From positions 620,001-684,000 of the forward strand of contig CAVTCF010000001.1 in assembly GCA_963733265.1 (NCBI GenBank): a DNA stretch of 64,000 nt, written 5' to 3'. The position numbers and the translations under genes were made by a program. This document shows positions 42,473-52,192 of the stretch, piece by piece. The stretch is from PALSA-1006 sp963733265 (GTDB lineage Bacteria > Pseudomonadota > Gammaproteobacteria > Burkholderiales > Gallionellaceae). How positions within the stretch are numbered: position 1 is the first letter of the stretch; every line of letters begins with the position of its first letter. The notes below the pieces were generated by a model. It ran no database searches and had not been told where the DNA came from. It saw only the letters and a program-made list of their open reading frames with translations.

Positions 42473-42898
42473 ATGAGCCAGTCGCTTGATCTGAAAAACG
42501 CAGGTTTGAAATCTACTTTGCCCCGGCTCAAAGTGTTGAGCCTGTTTGAAAATGGCAATGAGTCTCATTTAAGTGCTGAGGAGGTTTACAAGAAACTGCT
42601 GGCTAGCGGTGAAGATGTTGGGCTTGCCACCGTTTACCGGGTGCTTACCCAATTTGAACATGCTGGGTTGCTGGTGCGCCACCATTTTGAAGGCGATAAG
42701 TCAGTATTCGAACTTAACCAGGGTAAACACCATGATCATATTGTTTGTTTGCAATGCGGCAAGGTGGAGGAGTTTTATGACGCGGTGATTGAAGCACGCC
42801 AGAAAAAAGCGGCAGAGGAGAGAGGATTTTCAGTGAAGGATCATTCACTTTACATTTACGCTGATTGCACCAATCCGAAGTGCAAAAATAAACGCTAG
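42473..42898 (+). CDS. fur: Ferric uptake regulator Fur
   Basis: 141 residues with the winged-helix DNA reader (HLSAEEVYKKLL and GLATVYRVLTQFEHAGLL, residues 30-70), the metal-binding GKHHDHIVCLQCGKVEEF region and a second Cys pair near the C-terminus (CTNPKCKNKR). The start follows AAAGAGAGTTCACC. It is an iron-responsive repressor. The tandem Fur boxes in front of it and the divergent iron uptake operon indicate autoregulation and control of its neighbours. Confidence 0.93.
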   Translation: MSQSLDLKNAGLKSTLPRLKVLSLFENGNESHLSAEEVYKKLLASGEDVGLATVYRVLTQFEHAGLLVRHHFEGDKSVFELNQGKHHDHIVCLQCGKVEEFYDAVIEARQKKAAEERGFSVKDHSLYIYADCTNPKCKNKR

Positions 42899-42920
42899 AG
42901 AAGTTATCAAGGGTGCTGAA

Positions 42921-44879
42921 TCATCCTGACTTTCGGGGCGGATGAAATGTCAGCGGCGCCACCGTTGGTGGCGGCGACTTCAGTACATGCTTTTTCATCT
43001 TTCCGATTACATGCATTTCGCATGCCCTGCAATCAAATTCCAACCCAAGTTTTTCGCTGCCATTAATCATGGTCATCGGTTCGGCGCGCACTTGCCCTTG
43101 CACACCGATGACACCTTTTGCCTGTTTCGGACAAAGACTAAGTGAATAGCGAATGCAGTGGCGGGTAATCATCAGGGAAACTTCACCGGCTTCTTCGTGT
43201 GATTCATAAGCCGCATCGATCAGTTTTACACCGTGTTTTTCATAGAAAGCACGCGCTGCTGAATTGTAAACATTGGCGAGAAAGGAAAGGCTTTCTGCGG
43301 GATATTTGGCCGGTGGTTCTGTCGATATTTTACGTACTGGACGAATAAATGCCCTAATGCGAGCGGCTTGCAGAAGCTCAATGGCATCACGACGAAGTTT
43401 GTTTAGGAATGAGTTCGGCACGAACCACGCTTGTGTCCAATGAATGGCAGTTCCAGTCAAATTGAAATCGGTATTGCCGAAGCGTGCCAGTTGTTCGCCC
43501 ACATTGTTTTCTGCTTCGGACGGATTGTTAACGGGCTGCTTGGCGATGGGGGCAGAGGAGGTTGCACCGATGCCATCTTCATCTTGCAGTGTGAGTGAGA
43601 AACCTTCGCTTGTTTCGAAAAAACTCGCAGCCACGTCTATACGACGTTCGGCAGATTTCTTGGTGAGCGACTTTTCCCAAGCGTGGTCGCGGTTGCGGCT
43701 GATGACAATGCCTGCGCGTAGACCAGACAAAGCATGCAACGGTTCATTTGGGAAGACCCGCCAGACTTTGCCTTTGCGTTCAGCCACATTGGCTTGCAGG
43801 CCGACAACTTCTCGTTTGTGCAGATAATTAAGGCCATCGCCGTTGGCGAGCGTTTCAGTTGTTTCTAGATCAAACCAGCTGTCGCCCAACTTCGTTACCG
43901 TACCCAGTTCTAGTCCGACAAAAGTGGGTGTATCAAAAGCACCGATATCAAGCTGGCGCCCATTCGAAAAATAATCTGTCGAGCCACGATGAAAAGTCTT
44001 GTCCGGATCAGGCGCAAACAGCAGTTTGGTCTTGCCGCTGGAGGCGGGGTGTAACTCCGGGCGTTCAGTCAGAATCTCGTCAAGCAGTTGGCGATAGTAT
44101 CCGGTAATATTTTTTACATACGCGGTTTCTTTGTACCTGCCCTCAATTTTGAAGCTGCGCACGCCTGCATCAATCAAGGCGCGCAGGTTGCCACTCTGGT
44201 TATTGTCTTTTACCGACAACAAATGTTTTTCATAAGCGACGACGCGCCCTTGTGCATCTTGCAACGTATAGGGAAGGCGACAGGCTTGTGAACAATCACC
44301 GCGATTCGCGCTGCGTCCGGTATGCGCATGGCTGATATTGCACTGACCGGAATAAGCCACGCACAAAGCGCCGTGAATAAAATGTTCGATAACAGTATCG
44401 GATGAAACGACAGCGCGAACTGCGGCAATCTCTTGGATGGTAAGTTCACGCGCCAGCACAATTTGCGAGAAGCCGACTTCGGACAGAAAGCGGGCTTTCT
44501 CCGGTGTGCGAATATCGCATTGCGTGGAAGCGTGCAGGTCTATCGGCGGCAAGTCGAGTTCCAGTAGCCCCATATCTTGCACAATCAATGCATCCACGCC
44601 TGCGTCATAACAATCGTATGCGAGTTTGCGTGCGGATTCCAGTTCGGAATCGTGAAGAATGGTATTCAGCGTGACGTAGATTCGCGCGTGGAAACGATGT
44701 GCAAATTTCACCAGATCGGCGATGTCGCTGATTGAATTTCCAGCTTTGTCACGCGCACCGAATGCGGGGCCGCCGATATAGACAGCATCTGCTCCGTGCA
44801 GGATCGCTTCGCGCCCGATGGCGGCAGTCTTCGCCGGGGCGAGGAGTTCGAGAGATGGGGAAGAAAAGTATTCCGGCAT
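42921..44879 (-). CDS. rlhA: U32-family rRNA hydroxylation protein (RlhA/YdcP-like)
   Basis: 652 residues from the ATG at 44879; a TTG 18 codons earlier is less likely. Peptidase U32 sequence SLELLAPAKT, HGADAVYIGGP, FIHGALCVAYSGQCNISH and GDCSQACRLPY carries the conserved Cys set. The long C-terminal DUF3656-like part matches E. coli YdcP (RlhA), which hydroxylates a cytidine of 23S rRNA, rather than the shorter TrhP. It is convergent with fur, with a 22-bp gap. Confidence 0.85.
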   Translation of the reverse strand: MPEYFSSPSLELLAPAKTAAIGREAILHGADAVYIGGPAFGARDKAGNSISDIADLVKFAHRFHARIYVTLNTILHDSELESARKLAYDCYDAGVDALIVQDMGLLELDLPPIDLHASTQCDIRTPEKARFLSEVGFSQIVLARELTIQEIAAVRAVVSSDTVIEHFIHGALCVAYSGQCNISHAHTGRSANRGDCSQACRLPYTLQDAQGRVVAYEKHLLSVKDNNQSGNLRALIDAGVRSFKIEGRYKETAYVKNITGYYRQLLDEILTERPELHPASSGKTKLLFAPDPDKTFHRGSTDYFSNGRQLDIGAFDTPTFVGLELGTVTKLGDSWFDLETTETLANGDGLNYLHKREVVGLQANVAERKGKVWRVFPNEPLHALSGLRAGIVISRNRDHAWEKSLTKKSAERRIDVAASFFETSEGFSLTLQDEDGIGATSSAPIAKQPVNNPSEAENNVGEQLARFGNTDFNLTGTAIHWTQAWFVPNSFLNKLRRDAIELLQAARIRAFIRPVRKISTEPPAKYPAESLSFLANVYNSAARAFYEKHGVKLIDAAYESHEEAGEVSLMITRHCIRYSLSLCPKQAKGVIGVQGQVRAEPMTMINGSEKLGLEFDCRACEMHVIGKMKKHVLKSPPPTVAPLTFHPPRKSG

Positions 44880-44967
44880 GACGAGTGGAATTATATTCTC
44901 GTCGTACCATTTGACGCCAGTTTTGTACTGCAAACTTAACGCCTAATTTGAATTAATGACACCTCAA

Positions 44968-45048
44968 TGTAGGATGGGTGGAGCGTAGCGATACCCATCA
45001 ATTATTTGGATATGGCGATGGATATCGCGTTGCTCCACCCATCCTACA
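44968..45048. repeat. Long palindromic intergenic repeat (TAGGATGGGTGGAGC type)
   Basis: A perfect 17-bp inverted repeat, TGTAGGATGGGTGGAGC and GCTCCACCCATCCTACA, encloses a second stem, GCGATACCCATC and GATGGATATCGC, with one mismatch. The whole element could fold into one long hairpin. It resembles the TAGGGTGGGC-type extragenic palindromes common in proteobacteria. It lies between prpE and the rlhA-like gene on the same strand. Confidence 0.75.
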
Positions 45049-45059
45049 AGGGGAATATT

Positions 45060-46949
45060 TTAAGCAATGATTTTTTTGCTGCGTAGCCCCTCGATAATTT
45101 CAGCAATTACAGCCGGATCATCGATGGTCGAAGGCACGCTATATTCCTGTCCGTTGACGATTTTGTATAACGTCTTACGCAGGGTTTTACCGGAGCGTGT
45201 TTTGGGCAAACGCGCCAGTATCACAGTGTCTTTGTAGCAGGTGATTGCGCCGATGCTTTCGCGTACGCGCGCGACCAGTTGCTTTTGCAACTCCTCTTCA
45301 CTGATGTCCACACCCGACTTCAGCACCACCAATCCCATCGGTACCTGTCCCTTGAGATCATCGTCGCGCGCAATCACGGCACATTCTGCCACCGCCGGAT
45401 GTGTGGCGACAACTTCTTCAATTTCGCCCGTGGAGAGTCGATGGCCGGCGACATTAATAACATCGTCAACACGCCCCATCACAAACACATAGCCGTCGTT
45501 GTCGATATAACCGCCATCCCCGCTGGTGTAGAAGCCGGGTAAAAATCGCAAATAACTTTCGCGGAATTTTTTGTCGTCGCCCCAAACGCGATTTAAACAG
45601 GAAGGGGGTAACGGCAATTTAAGCGCGATATAACCTTGAGTGCCTTGCGGAACATGCTGGCCGTTTTCATCAAGAATCTGCACATTGAAACCGGGAACCG
45701 GCATGGTAGATGATCCCGACTTTATGGGCATGGGCTCTACACCCTGCAAATTGGCAGTGATCGCCCAACCTGTCTCGGTCTGCCACCAGTGATCGATCAC
45801 CGGTTTGCCGCTGATTTCGGAAAGCCACGCCTCGGTAGGCGGGTCGAGTCTTTCACCGGCGGAAAAGATTGTCTGCAACTTGCTCAGGTCGTAAGGCTTC
45901 ATCAACAAGGCTTGGGGATCTTCTTTTTTTACAGCACGGAATGCGGTCGGTGCTGTGAAAAGTACCTTCACGCCATATTCTGCACAGACGCGCCATAGCG
46001 CACCGGCATCCGGAGTCATGATGGGTTTCCCTTCATAGACTACGGTGGCGCAGCCATGGAGTAACGGGGCATAAACAATATAAGAATGGCCGACCACCCA
46101 ACCCACATCTGATGATGCCCAGAACACATCGCCTGCTTTAACATTGTAAATGGCGCTCATACTGTATTTAAGCGCGACAGCGTGGCCGCCATTTTCTCGC
46201 ACCACTCCCTTGGGCTTTCCGGTGGTACCGGAAGTGTAAAGAATATAGAGCGGATCACTGCCTTTTACCGGCGTACAGCCGACGGGCTTGGATTTGGCCA
46301 ACAACGCAGCCCATTCGTAATCACGTCCTTCAATCAAAGTCGCTTTGGCTTGCGGACGCTGATAAATAACGATGCTTTGCGGTTTGTGTTTTGCGAGATC
46401 AAAGGCTTTGTCGAGAAGCGGCTTGTATTCAATGATGCGTTTGATTTCGATACCGCAGGAAGCCGTAAGTATCACTTTCGGTGTGGCATCATCGATACGC
46501 AATGCCAGCTCCGGCGGAGCAAACCCGCCAAAGACAACAGAGTGGATGGCCCCAAGCCGGGCCACAGCCAGCATGGCGATGACAGCTTCCGGAATCATCG
46601 GCATATATATGATGACGCGGTCTCCCTTCACTACGCCCAAGTCGGCCAGCATTCCCGCCGTACGCGCAACGACGTCGGTTAATTCGCTGTAGGTGTAACG
46701 CGATTTGATATTAGTGACGGGGGAATCGAAAATGAGCGCAAGCTGATTACCCCGACCCTGTTTGACATGATGATCAAGTGCCATGTAAGCGGTATTCATT
46801 TCGCCATCGGCAAACCAATGACCAATCCCGTCTTCATCTTGTGTCAAAATTTGCTGCGGAAATTTAAACCATTCCAAATCCTCGGCCTGCTTACGCCAAA
46901 AGCCTTCAGGATCATTCATCGAACGTTGGTATTCAGCTATGTAACTCAT
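45060..46949 (-). CDS. prpE: Propionyl-CoA synthetase
   Basis: A 629-residue AMP-forming acyl-CoA synthetase of the acetyl/propionyl-CoA group, with TSGTTGKPKGVVRENGGHAVAL (shown here in part as the P-loop YTSGTTGKPKG), WWQTETGWAI and the C-terminal lysine motif PKTRSGKTLRKTL. RENGGH after the P-loop is characteristic of PrpE as opposed to Acs. It activates propionate to feed the methylcitrate cycle encoded directly upstream. AGGAGAAGAG precedes the start. A short hairpin lies in the gap to prpF. Confidence 0.92.
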   Translation of the reverse strand: MSYIAEYQRSMNDPEGFWRKQAEDLEWFKFPQQILTQDEDGIGHWFADGEMNTAYMALDHHVKQGRGNQLALIFDSPVTNIKSRYTYSELTDVVARTAGMLADLGVVKGDRVIIYMPMIPEAVIAMLAVARLGAIHSVVFGGFAPPELALRIDDATPKVILTASCGIEIKRIIEYKPLLDKAFDLAKHKPQSIVIYQRPQAKATLIEGRDYEWAALLAKSKPVGCTPVKGSDPLYILYTSGTTGKPKGVVRENGGHAVALKYSMSAIYNVKAGDVFWASSDVGWVVGHSYIVYAPLLHGCATVVYEGKPIMTPDAGALWRVCAEYGVKVLFTAPTAFRAVKKEDPQALLMKPYDLSKLQTIFSAGERLDPPTEAWLSEISGKPVIDHWWQTETGWAITANLQGVEPMPIKSGSSTMPVPGFNVQILDENGQHVPQGTQGYIALKLPLPPSCLNRVWGDDKKFRESYLRFLPGFYTSGDGGYIDNDGYVFVMGRVDDVINVAGHRLSTGEIEEVVATHPAVAECAVIARDDDLKGQVPMGLVVLKSGVDISEEELQKQLVARVRESIGAITCYKDTVILARLPKTRSGKTLRKTLYKIVNGQEYSVPSTIDDPAVIAEIIEGLRSKKIIA

Positions 46950-46976
46950 GTTTTACTCTTCTCCTTATGAAACCCA

Positions 46977-47001
46977 TCCCCGACCCGACGCATGTCGGGG
47001 A
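46977..47001. repeat. Hairpin in the prpF-prpE gap
   Basis: TCCCCGAC and GTCGGGGA form a perfect 8-bp stem with a 9-base loop. The same gap has further CCCC/GGGG-rich pieces. It could be an mRNA processing or stabilising structure between prpF and prpE; no T-run follows. Confidence 0.5.
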
Positions 47002-47058
47002 AGGGAATCCGGAACGAAACGACCTTTTGTTCCTCCCCTGACGGGAGGATTTTGAATA

Positions 47059-48246
47059 TCAAATACTGTCGCCGGGAATGCGTACCCAGCCTTCCATCAG
47101 TACGCGCGCGCTGCGGCTCATGGTGACTTTTTCAACTTTCCAGTCGCCACTGTTTTCGCTTGCTGCGGCGCCGACTTTCAATGTGCCGGAGGGATGTCCG
47201 AACGTAACTACATTGCGCTCACCGCCCCCCGCTGCCAGATTTACCAGCGTACCGGGAATCGCTGCTGCCGTACCGATCGCAACCGCTGCCGTACCCATCA
47301 TAGCATGATGCAGCTTGCCCATCGACAGGGCGCGCACCAGCAGATCGACTTCGGAAGCGCTGACAGTTTTGCCGCTTGATGCCACATAGTCGGTGGGTGG
47401 TGCAACAAAAGCGATCTTCGGAGTATGTTGGCGGGTAGCGGCTTCTTCAGGCGTTTTGATCAAACCCATGCGCAATGCGCCAGCCACGCGGATTTTCTCG
47501 AAACGCGCTAGCGCGGCCGGGTCGGTATTGATGGCTTCACGCAACTCGGTACCGGTGTAACCAATATCTGCCGCATTCACAAACACGGTCGGGATTCCGG
47601 CGGTGATCATGGTGGCCGGGAAACTGCCGACACCGGGGACATCGAGTTGGTCAACCAGATTGCCGGTCGGGAACAGGCTGCCGCCTTCTTCACTATCATC
47701 GGATGGATCCATGAACTCCAGAACGATTTCCGCAGCCGGGAAGGTCACGCCGTCCAGCTCGAAATCACCGGTTTCCTGTACTTTACCGTTGGTGACCGGT
47801 ACATGGGCGATGATAGTCTTGCTGATGTTGGCCTGCCAGATGCGTACGGTACAGGCACCATCCTGCGCAAGACGAGCAGCATCAATATATCCTGCATGAA
47901 TGGCGAAAGCTCCCGCACCTGTGGACAGGTTGCCGCAGTTGCCGCTCCAGTCAACAAAGTCTTTATCGATGGAGATCTGGCCGTAGAGGTAATCCACGTC
48001 ATGACCAGCGCGTGAGCTTTTCGACAGGATCACGCACTTGCTGGTACTGGAGGTCGCGCCCCCCATGCCATCGATATGCGCGGCATAGGGGTCGGGGCTG
48101 CCGATCACGCGCTGGAACAACCGGTCACGCGCCTTGCCCGGAACCTGAGCTGCTTTCGGCAGATCTTCCAGTCGGAAGAACACGCCCTTGGAGGTGCCGC
48201 CACGCATATACGTGGCAGGTATCCTGATTTGCGGAACCTGGGCCAT
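47059..48246 (-). CDS. prpF: 2-Methylaconitate cis-trans isomerase
   Basis: A 395-residue PrpF of the diaminopimelate-epimerase-like fold, with PATYMRGGTSKGVFF at the N-terminus, the conserved GGATSSTSKCVIL and DWSGNCGNLSTGAGAFA segments, and MGKLHHAMMGTAAVAIGTA. It isomerises trans-2-methylaconitate from AcnD to the cis form used by aconitase. Its ATG overlaps the acnD stop by one base, so the two partner enzymes are translationally coupled. Confidence 0.95.
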   Translation of the reverse strand: MAQVPQIRIPATYMRGGTSKGVFFRLEDLPKAAQVPGKARDRLFQRVIGSPDPYAAHIDGMGGATSSTSKCVILSKSSRAGHDVDYLYGQISIDKDFVDWSGNCGNLSTGAGAFAIHAGYIDAARLAQDGACTVRIWQANISKTIIAHVPVTNGKVQETGDFELDGVTFPAAEIVLEFMDPSDDSEEGGSLFPTGNLVDQLDVPGVGSFPATMITAGIPTVFVNAADIGYTGTELREAINTDPAALARFEKIRVAGALRMGLIKTPEEAATRQHTPKIAFVAPPTDYVASSGKTVSASEVDLLVRALSMGKLHHAMMGTAAVAIGTAAAIPGTLVNLAAGGGERNVVTFGHPSGTLKVGAAASENSGDWKVEKVTMSRSARVLMEGWVRIPGDSI

Positions 48247-50852
48247 TATGCGGCTCCTTCGAGAAAGTCTTGAGCAAAGCGTTGCAGTACACCGCCCGCG
48301 TTGTAGACACGTACTTCGGCAGCGGTATCCAGACGGCAGGTGACAGGAATGCGTACCGTTTCGCCATTGGCACGGTTCACCACCACAGTCAGGGTGGCGA
48401 GTGGGGCAATGTTGCCTTCCACATCATAGGTTTCAGTACCGTCGATGGCGTAGGTTTTGCGGGTATCGCCAGCCTTGAACTCCAATGGTAGCACGCCCAT
48501 GCCGACCAGATTGGTGCGGTGGATGCGCTCGAAACCTTCTGCGACGATGGCTTCCACACCGGCCAGACGCACGCCTTTGGCCGCCCAGTCACGAGAAGAG
48601 CCCTGGCCGTAGTCGGCACCGGCGACGATGATCAGGTTCTGCTTGCGCTCCATGTAGGTTTCGATGGCTTCCCACATACGCATGACCTTGCCTTCCGGCT
48701 CGACGCGGGCGAGGGAGCCTTGCTTCACTTCACCATTGACCACAGCCATTTCGTTGATCAGTTGAGGGTTGGCAAAGGTGGCGCGTTGCGCGGTCAGGTG
48801 ATCCCCTCGGTGCGTAGCATAGGAGTTGAAGTCCTCTTCCGGCACCCCCATTCTCGCCAGGTATTCACCGGAAGCCGAGTTGGCCATGATCGCGTTCGAA
48901 GGCGATAGGTGGTCAGTGGTGATGTTGTCCGGCAGTACGGCAAGCGGACGCATCCCTTTCAAGGTGCGTTCGCCCGCCAGTGCGCCTTCCCAATACGGTG
49001 GACGACGGATGTAGGTGGATTTCGGACGCCAGTCATACAACGGGCTTTTTGCCACTGCAATTGTGCCCAGATCGAACATCGGGAGGTAGATCTGCTTGAA
49101 CTGTTCCGGCTTTACGCAAGCAGCAACGATCGTGTCGATCTCTTCGTCGGAAGGCCAGATGTCTTTCAGTAGGATCGGCTTGCCGGATTTGTCAGTGCCC
49201 AGAGCATCCTGCTCGATGTCGAGGCGAACCGTACCCGCAATCGCGTAAGCAACGACCAGCGGCGGGGAAGCCAGGAAGGCTTGCTTCGCATACGGGTGGA
49301 TACGACCGTCGAAGTTACGGTTGCCGGACAGTACAGCAGTAGCAAAAAGTTTGCGGTCGATGATTTCCTGCTGGATCTTGGGGTCGAGAGCGCCGGACAT
49401 GCCGTTACAGGTGGTGCAGGCGAAGCCGACGATGCCGAAGCCCAGTTTCTCCAGTTCCGACAGCAGGCCCGCTTCTTTCAGGTACAGCTCGGCAACTTTG
49501 GAACCGGGCGCAAAAGAAGTCTTGACCCAGGGCTTGCGCAGCAGACCCAGTTCGTTGGCTTTCTTCGCCAGCAAAGCGGCGGCAATCACGTTACGCGGGT
49601 TGGAGGTGTTGGTGCAGGAAGTGATGGCAGCGATAATGACGGCACCATCCGGCATCAGACCTTGCGCTTCTTCGGCCTTACCTGCTTCCAGCTTGGCTTC
49701 GTCGGCAATGCCGCGCTCATGCAGCGCGGACGTTGGCAGACGACGGTGCGGATTAGACGGCCCAGCCATGTTGCGCACCACGCTGGACAGATCGAATTGC
49801 AGCACACGCTCGTATTCGGCGGCAACCATCTGATCCGCCCACAAACCGGTGGTCTTGGCGTAATTTTCCACGAGGGCAACCTGCTCGGGCTCGCGGCCAG
49901 TCAGTTTCAGGTAGGTAATGGTCTGAGCGTCGATGTAGAACATCGCCGCAGTCGCGCCGTATTCCGGGCACATATTGGAAATGGTTGCACGGTCGCCAAT
50001 GGAGAGGCTGTCCGCGCCTGCGCCGAAGAATTCGACCCAAGCGCCGACCACCTTTTCCTTACGCAGGAATTCAGTCAGTGCCAGCACGATGTCGGTGGCG
50101 GTGATGCCGGGTTGACGCTTGCCAACCAGTTTGACGCCGATGATGTCCGGTAGGCGCATCATGGAAGGTAGTCCTAGCATGACGGTTTCAGCTTCCAGAC
50201 CGCCGACACCGATGGCGATCACGCCGAGAGAATCAACGTGCGGGGTGTGTGAGTCCGTCCCCACACAGGTATCAGGGAAGGCAACGCCTTCACGCGCCTG
50301 AATCACCGGGGACATTTTTTCCAGATTGATCTGGTGCATGATGCCGTTACCGGCAGGGATCACGTCAACGTTTTTGAACGCAGTCTTGGTCCACTCGATG
50401 AAGTGGAAGCGGTCTTCGTTACGACGGTCTTCAATCTCACGGTTCTTGCGAAATGCATCCGGGTCGAAACCGGCCGCTTCCACGGCCAGAGAGTGGTCAA
50501 CGATCAACTGGGTCGGAACCACAGGGTTGACCAATGAAGGGTCTCCGCCTTGGTCGGCAATCGCGTCACGCAGACCGGCGAGGTCTACCAAGGCGGTCTG
50601 GCCGAGGATGTCGTGGCAAACAACGCGCGCGGGATACCACGGGAAATCCAGATCGCGCTTGCGTTCGATCAACTGCTTCAGTGCATCGGTCAATTCTTCC
50701 GGTTCGCAGCGGCGCACCAGTTGTTCTGCCAGCACTTTGGAAGTGTAGGGCAGTTTGGCATAAGCGCCGGACTGGATGGCTTCGACTGCCGCCCGGGTGT
50801 CGAAGTAGTCCAGCTTGCTTCCGGCTAAAGGCTTACGGTATAGGGTATTCAT
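48246..50852 (-). CDS. acnD: 2-Methylcitrate dehydratase (AcnD)
   Basis: 868 residues from the ATG at 50852, chosen over an upstream TTG because GAAGGA lies 8 bases before it. An aconitase-family [4Fe-4S] enzyme: ITSCTNTSNPRNVI and GFACTTCNGMSG supply the cluster Cys, and the swivel domain has VAGADYGQGSSRDWAAKG. The N-terminus DYFDTRAAVEAI is AcnD/AcnA-like, and the operon with prpF marks it as AcnD, giving trans-2-methylaconitate. The paired AcnD/PrpF route replaces PrpD. Confidence 0.95.
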   Translation of the reverse strand: MNTLYRKPLAGSKLDYFDTRAAVEAIQSGAYAKLPYTSKVLAEQLVRRCEPEELTDALKQLIERKRDLDFPWYPARVVCHDILGQTALVDLAGLRDAIADQGGDPSLVNPVVPTQLIVDHSLAVEAAGFDPDAFRKNREIEDRRNEDRFHFIEWTKTAFKNVDVIPAGNGIMHQINLEKMSPVIQAREGVAFPDTCVGTDSHTPHVDSLGVIAIGVGGLEAETVMLGLPSMMRLPDIIGVKLVGKRQPGITATDIVLALTEFLRKEKVVGAWVEFFGAGADSLSIGDRATISNMCPEYGATAAMFYIDAQTITYLKLTGREPEQVALVENYAKTTGLWADQMVAAEYERVLQFDLSSVVRNMAGPSNPHRRLPTSALHERGIADEAKLEAGKAEEAQGLMPDGAVIIAAITSCTNTSNPRNVIAAALLAKKANELGLLRKPWVKTSFAPGSKVAELYLKEAGLLSELEKLGFGIVGFACTTCNGMSGALDPKIQQEIIDRKLFATAVLSGNRNFDGRIHPYAKQAFLASPPLVVAYAIAGTVRLDIEQDALGTDKSGKPILLKDIWPSDEEIDTIVAACVKPEQFKQIYLPMFDLGTIAVAKSPLYDWRPKSTYIRRPPYWEGALAGERTLKGMRPLAVLPDNITTDHLSPSNAIMANSASGEYLARMGVPEEDFNSYATHRGDHLTAQRATFANPQLINEMAVVNGEVKQGSLARVEPEGKVMRMWEAIETYMERKQNLIIVAGADYGQGSSRDWAAKGVRLAGVEAIVAEGFERIHRTNLVGMGVLPLEFKAGDTRKTYAIDGTETYDVEGNIAPLATLTVVVNRANGETVRIPVTCRLDTAAEVRVYNAGGVLQRFAQDFLEGAA

Positions 50853-50873
50853 AATGTCCTTCAAAAACTATTT

Positions 50874-50968
50874 GCCACCGAGAACACAGAGAAGGTAAAG
50901 CCAGATTTTCATGCCGCGCTCTGACGTTGCGGACGGGCTTTCTCTGTGATATCAGTGTTCTCTGTGGC
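50874..50968. repeat. ACACAGAG-type inverted repeat between prpC and acnD
   Basis: GCCACCGAGAACAC (50874-50887) pairs with GTGTTCTCTGTGGC (50955-50968) with one mismatch, and inner AGAGAA/TTCTCT and AAAGCC/GGCTTT pieces extend the fold. A related pair lies at 57163-57282. Such CACAGAG/CTCTGTG palindromes are dispersed elements in many proteobacteria. Here the element sits inside an operon. Confidence 0.65.
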
Positions 50969-50983
50969 TATTTGGGTTTGGTT

Positions 50984-52132
50984 TTAACGCTTTTCGATTG
51001 GAACCCAAGCCTGATTTTCAGGCCCGATGTAGTTCGCGCTCGGGCGAATGATCTTGCCGTCGGCACGTTGTTCGATTACGTGTGCGCCCCAGCCGGTGAC
51101 GCGCGAGATAACGAACAGCGGGGTGAACATGTTGGTCGGAACGCCCAACATGTCATACGACACAGCGGAGAACCAATCGAGGTTGGGGAACATCTTCTTC
51201 AGTTCCCACATCACGCTTTCCAGTCGTGCGGCGATGTCGAACAGGCGCAGGTCGCCCTTTTCTTCCGACAGTTGTTTTGCCACGCGCTTGATAACCTCAT
51301 TGCGCGGATCGGAGATCGTATAGACCGGATGACCGAAGCCGATCACGATGCCTTTGTTCGCCACAATTTTGCGTATGTCTGCTTCGGCTTCATCGGCATT
51401 CGCGTAGCGGCTCTGGATGCGGAACGCTTCTTCGTTGGCGCCACCGTGCTTGGGGCCGCGCAATGCGCCGATTGCACCGGTAATGCAGGAATACAGATCA
51501 GAATTAGTACCGGCGATTACGCGGGCGGTGAAGGTGGAAGCGTTGAACTCATGCTCTGCATACAGGATCAGCGAAGTGTGCATCGCGCGTACCCAGGAGT
51601 CCTTGGCCGGCTTGCCATGCAACAGGGTTAGGAAATGACCGCCGATGGAGTCGTCATTCGTTTCCACATTGATGCGTTTGCCGCTGGTGCTGAAGTGGTA
51701 CCAATAAACCAGCATGGAACCGAAGCTGGCCAGCAAACGGTCAATCAGTTCACGCGTCTTGGCTTCTGCATGTTCTTCCGGTTCTTGCTCAACGGTGCCC
51801 AGTACCGAACAACCGGTACGCATGACATCCATCGGATGCGCGTTTGCGGGCAGTGCTTCCAGCGCTTGTTTCACAGCGGGGGGCAGGCCGCGCAGGGATT
51901 TCAGTTTGGCTTTGTATGCCTGCAACTGGGCTTTAGTGGGCAGCGTGCCGTGGATCAGCAAATGGGCGATTTCCTCGAATTCCGCCTTTTCGGCGAAATC
52001 CAGAATGTCATAGCCGCGATAGTGCAAATCGTTGCCGGTGCGTCCGACTGTACAGATCGCGGTGTTGCCTGCGACTGTGCCTGAAAGCGCTACGGATTTC
52101 TTTGGTTTAGGTAATGTGCTTTCTTCTGCCAT
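50984..52132 (-). CDS. prpC: 2-Methylcitrate synthase
   Basis: A 382-residue citrate synthase-family enzyme condensing propionyl-CoA with oxaloacetate. The active-site His segments are EHEFNASTFTARVIAGT and VIGFGHPVYTISDPR, and FDIAARLE follows. The length and the N-terminal KKSVALSGTVAGNTAI match PrpC rather than GltA. GGGAGAC lies before the start. It lies between prpB and acnD in the methylcitrate operon. Confidence 0.94.
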   Translation of the reverse strand: MAEESTLPKPKKSVALSGTVAGNTAICTVGRTGNDLHYRGYDILDFAEKAEFEEIAHLLIHGTLPTKAQLQAYKAKLKSLRGLPPAVKQALEALPANAHPMDVMRTGCSVLGTVEQEPEEHAEAKTRELIDRLLASFGSMLVYWYHFSTSGKRINVETNDDSIGGHFLTLLHGKPAKDSWVRAMHTSLILYAEHEFNASTFTARVIAGTNSDLYSCITGAIGALRGPKHGGANEEAFRIQSRYANADEAEADIRKIVANKGIVIGFGHPVYTISDPRNEVIKRVAKQLSEEKGDLRLFDIAARLESVMWELKKMFPNLDWFSAVSYDMLGVPTNMFTPLFVISRVTGWGAHVIEQRADGKIIRPSANYIGPENQAWVPIEKR

Positions 52133-52192
52133 GATTGTCTCCCTAATTAATAAAAAAACTTCCCAAGTTACATAATGTTAATGTGCAAATTT

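Noticed and set aside
49281..50153. Long plus-strand frame of 290 codons
   Set aside because: It lies entirely antisense to acnD, which has full aconitase-family motifs; the frame is His/Gln/Gly-rich shadow sequence without a ribosome site.
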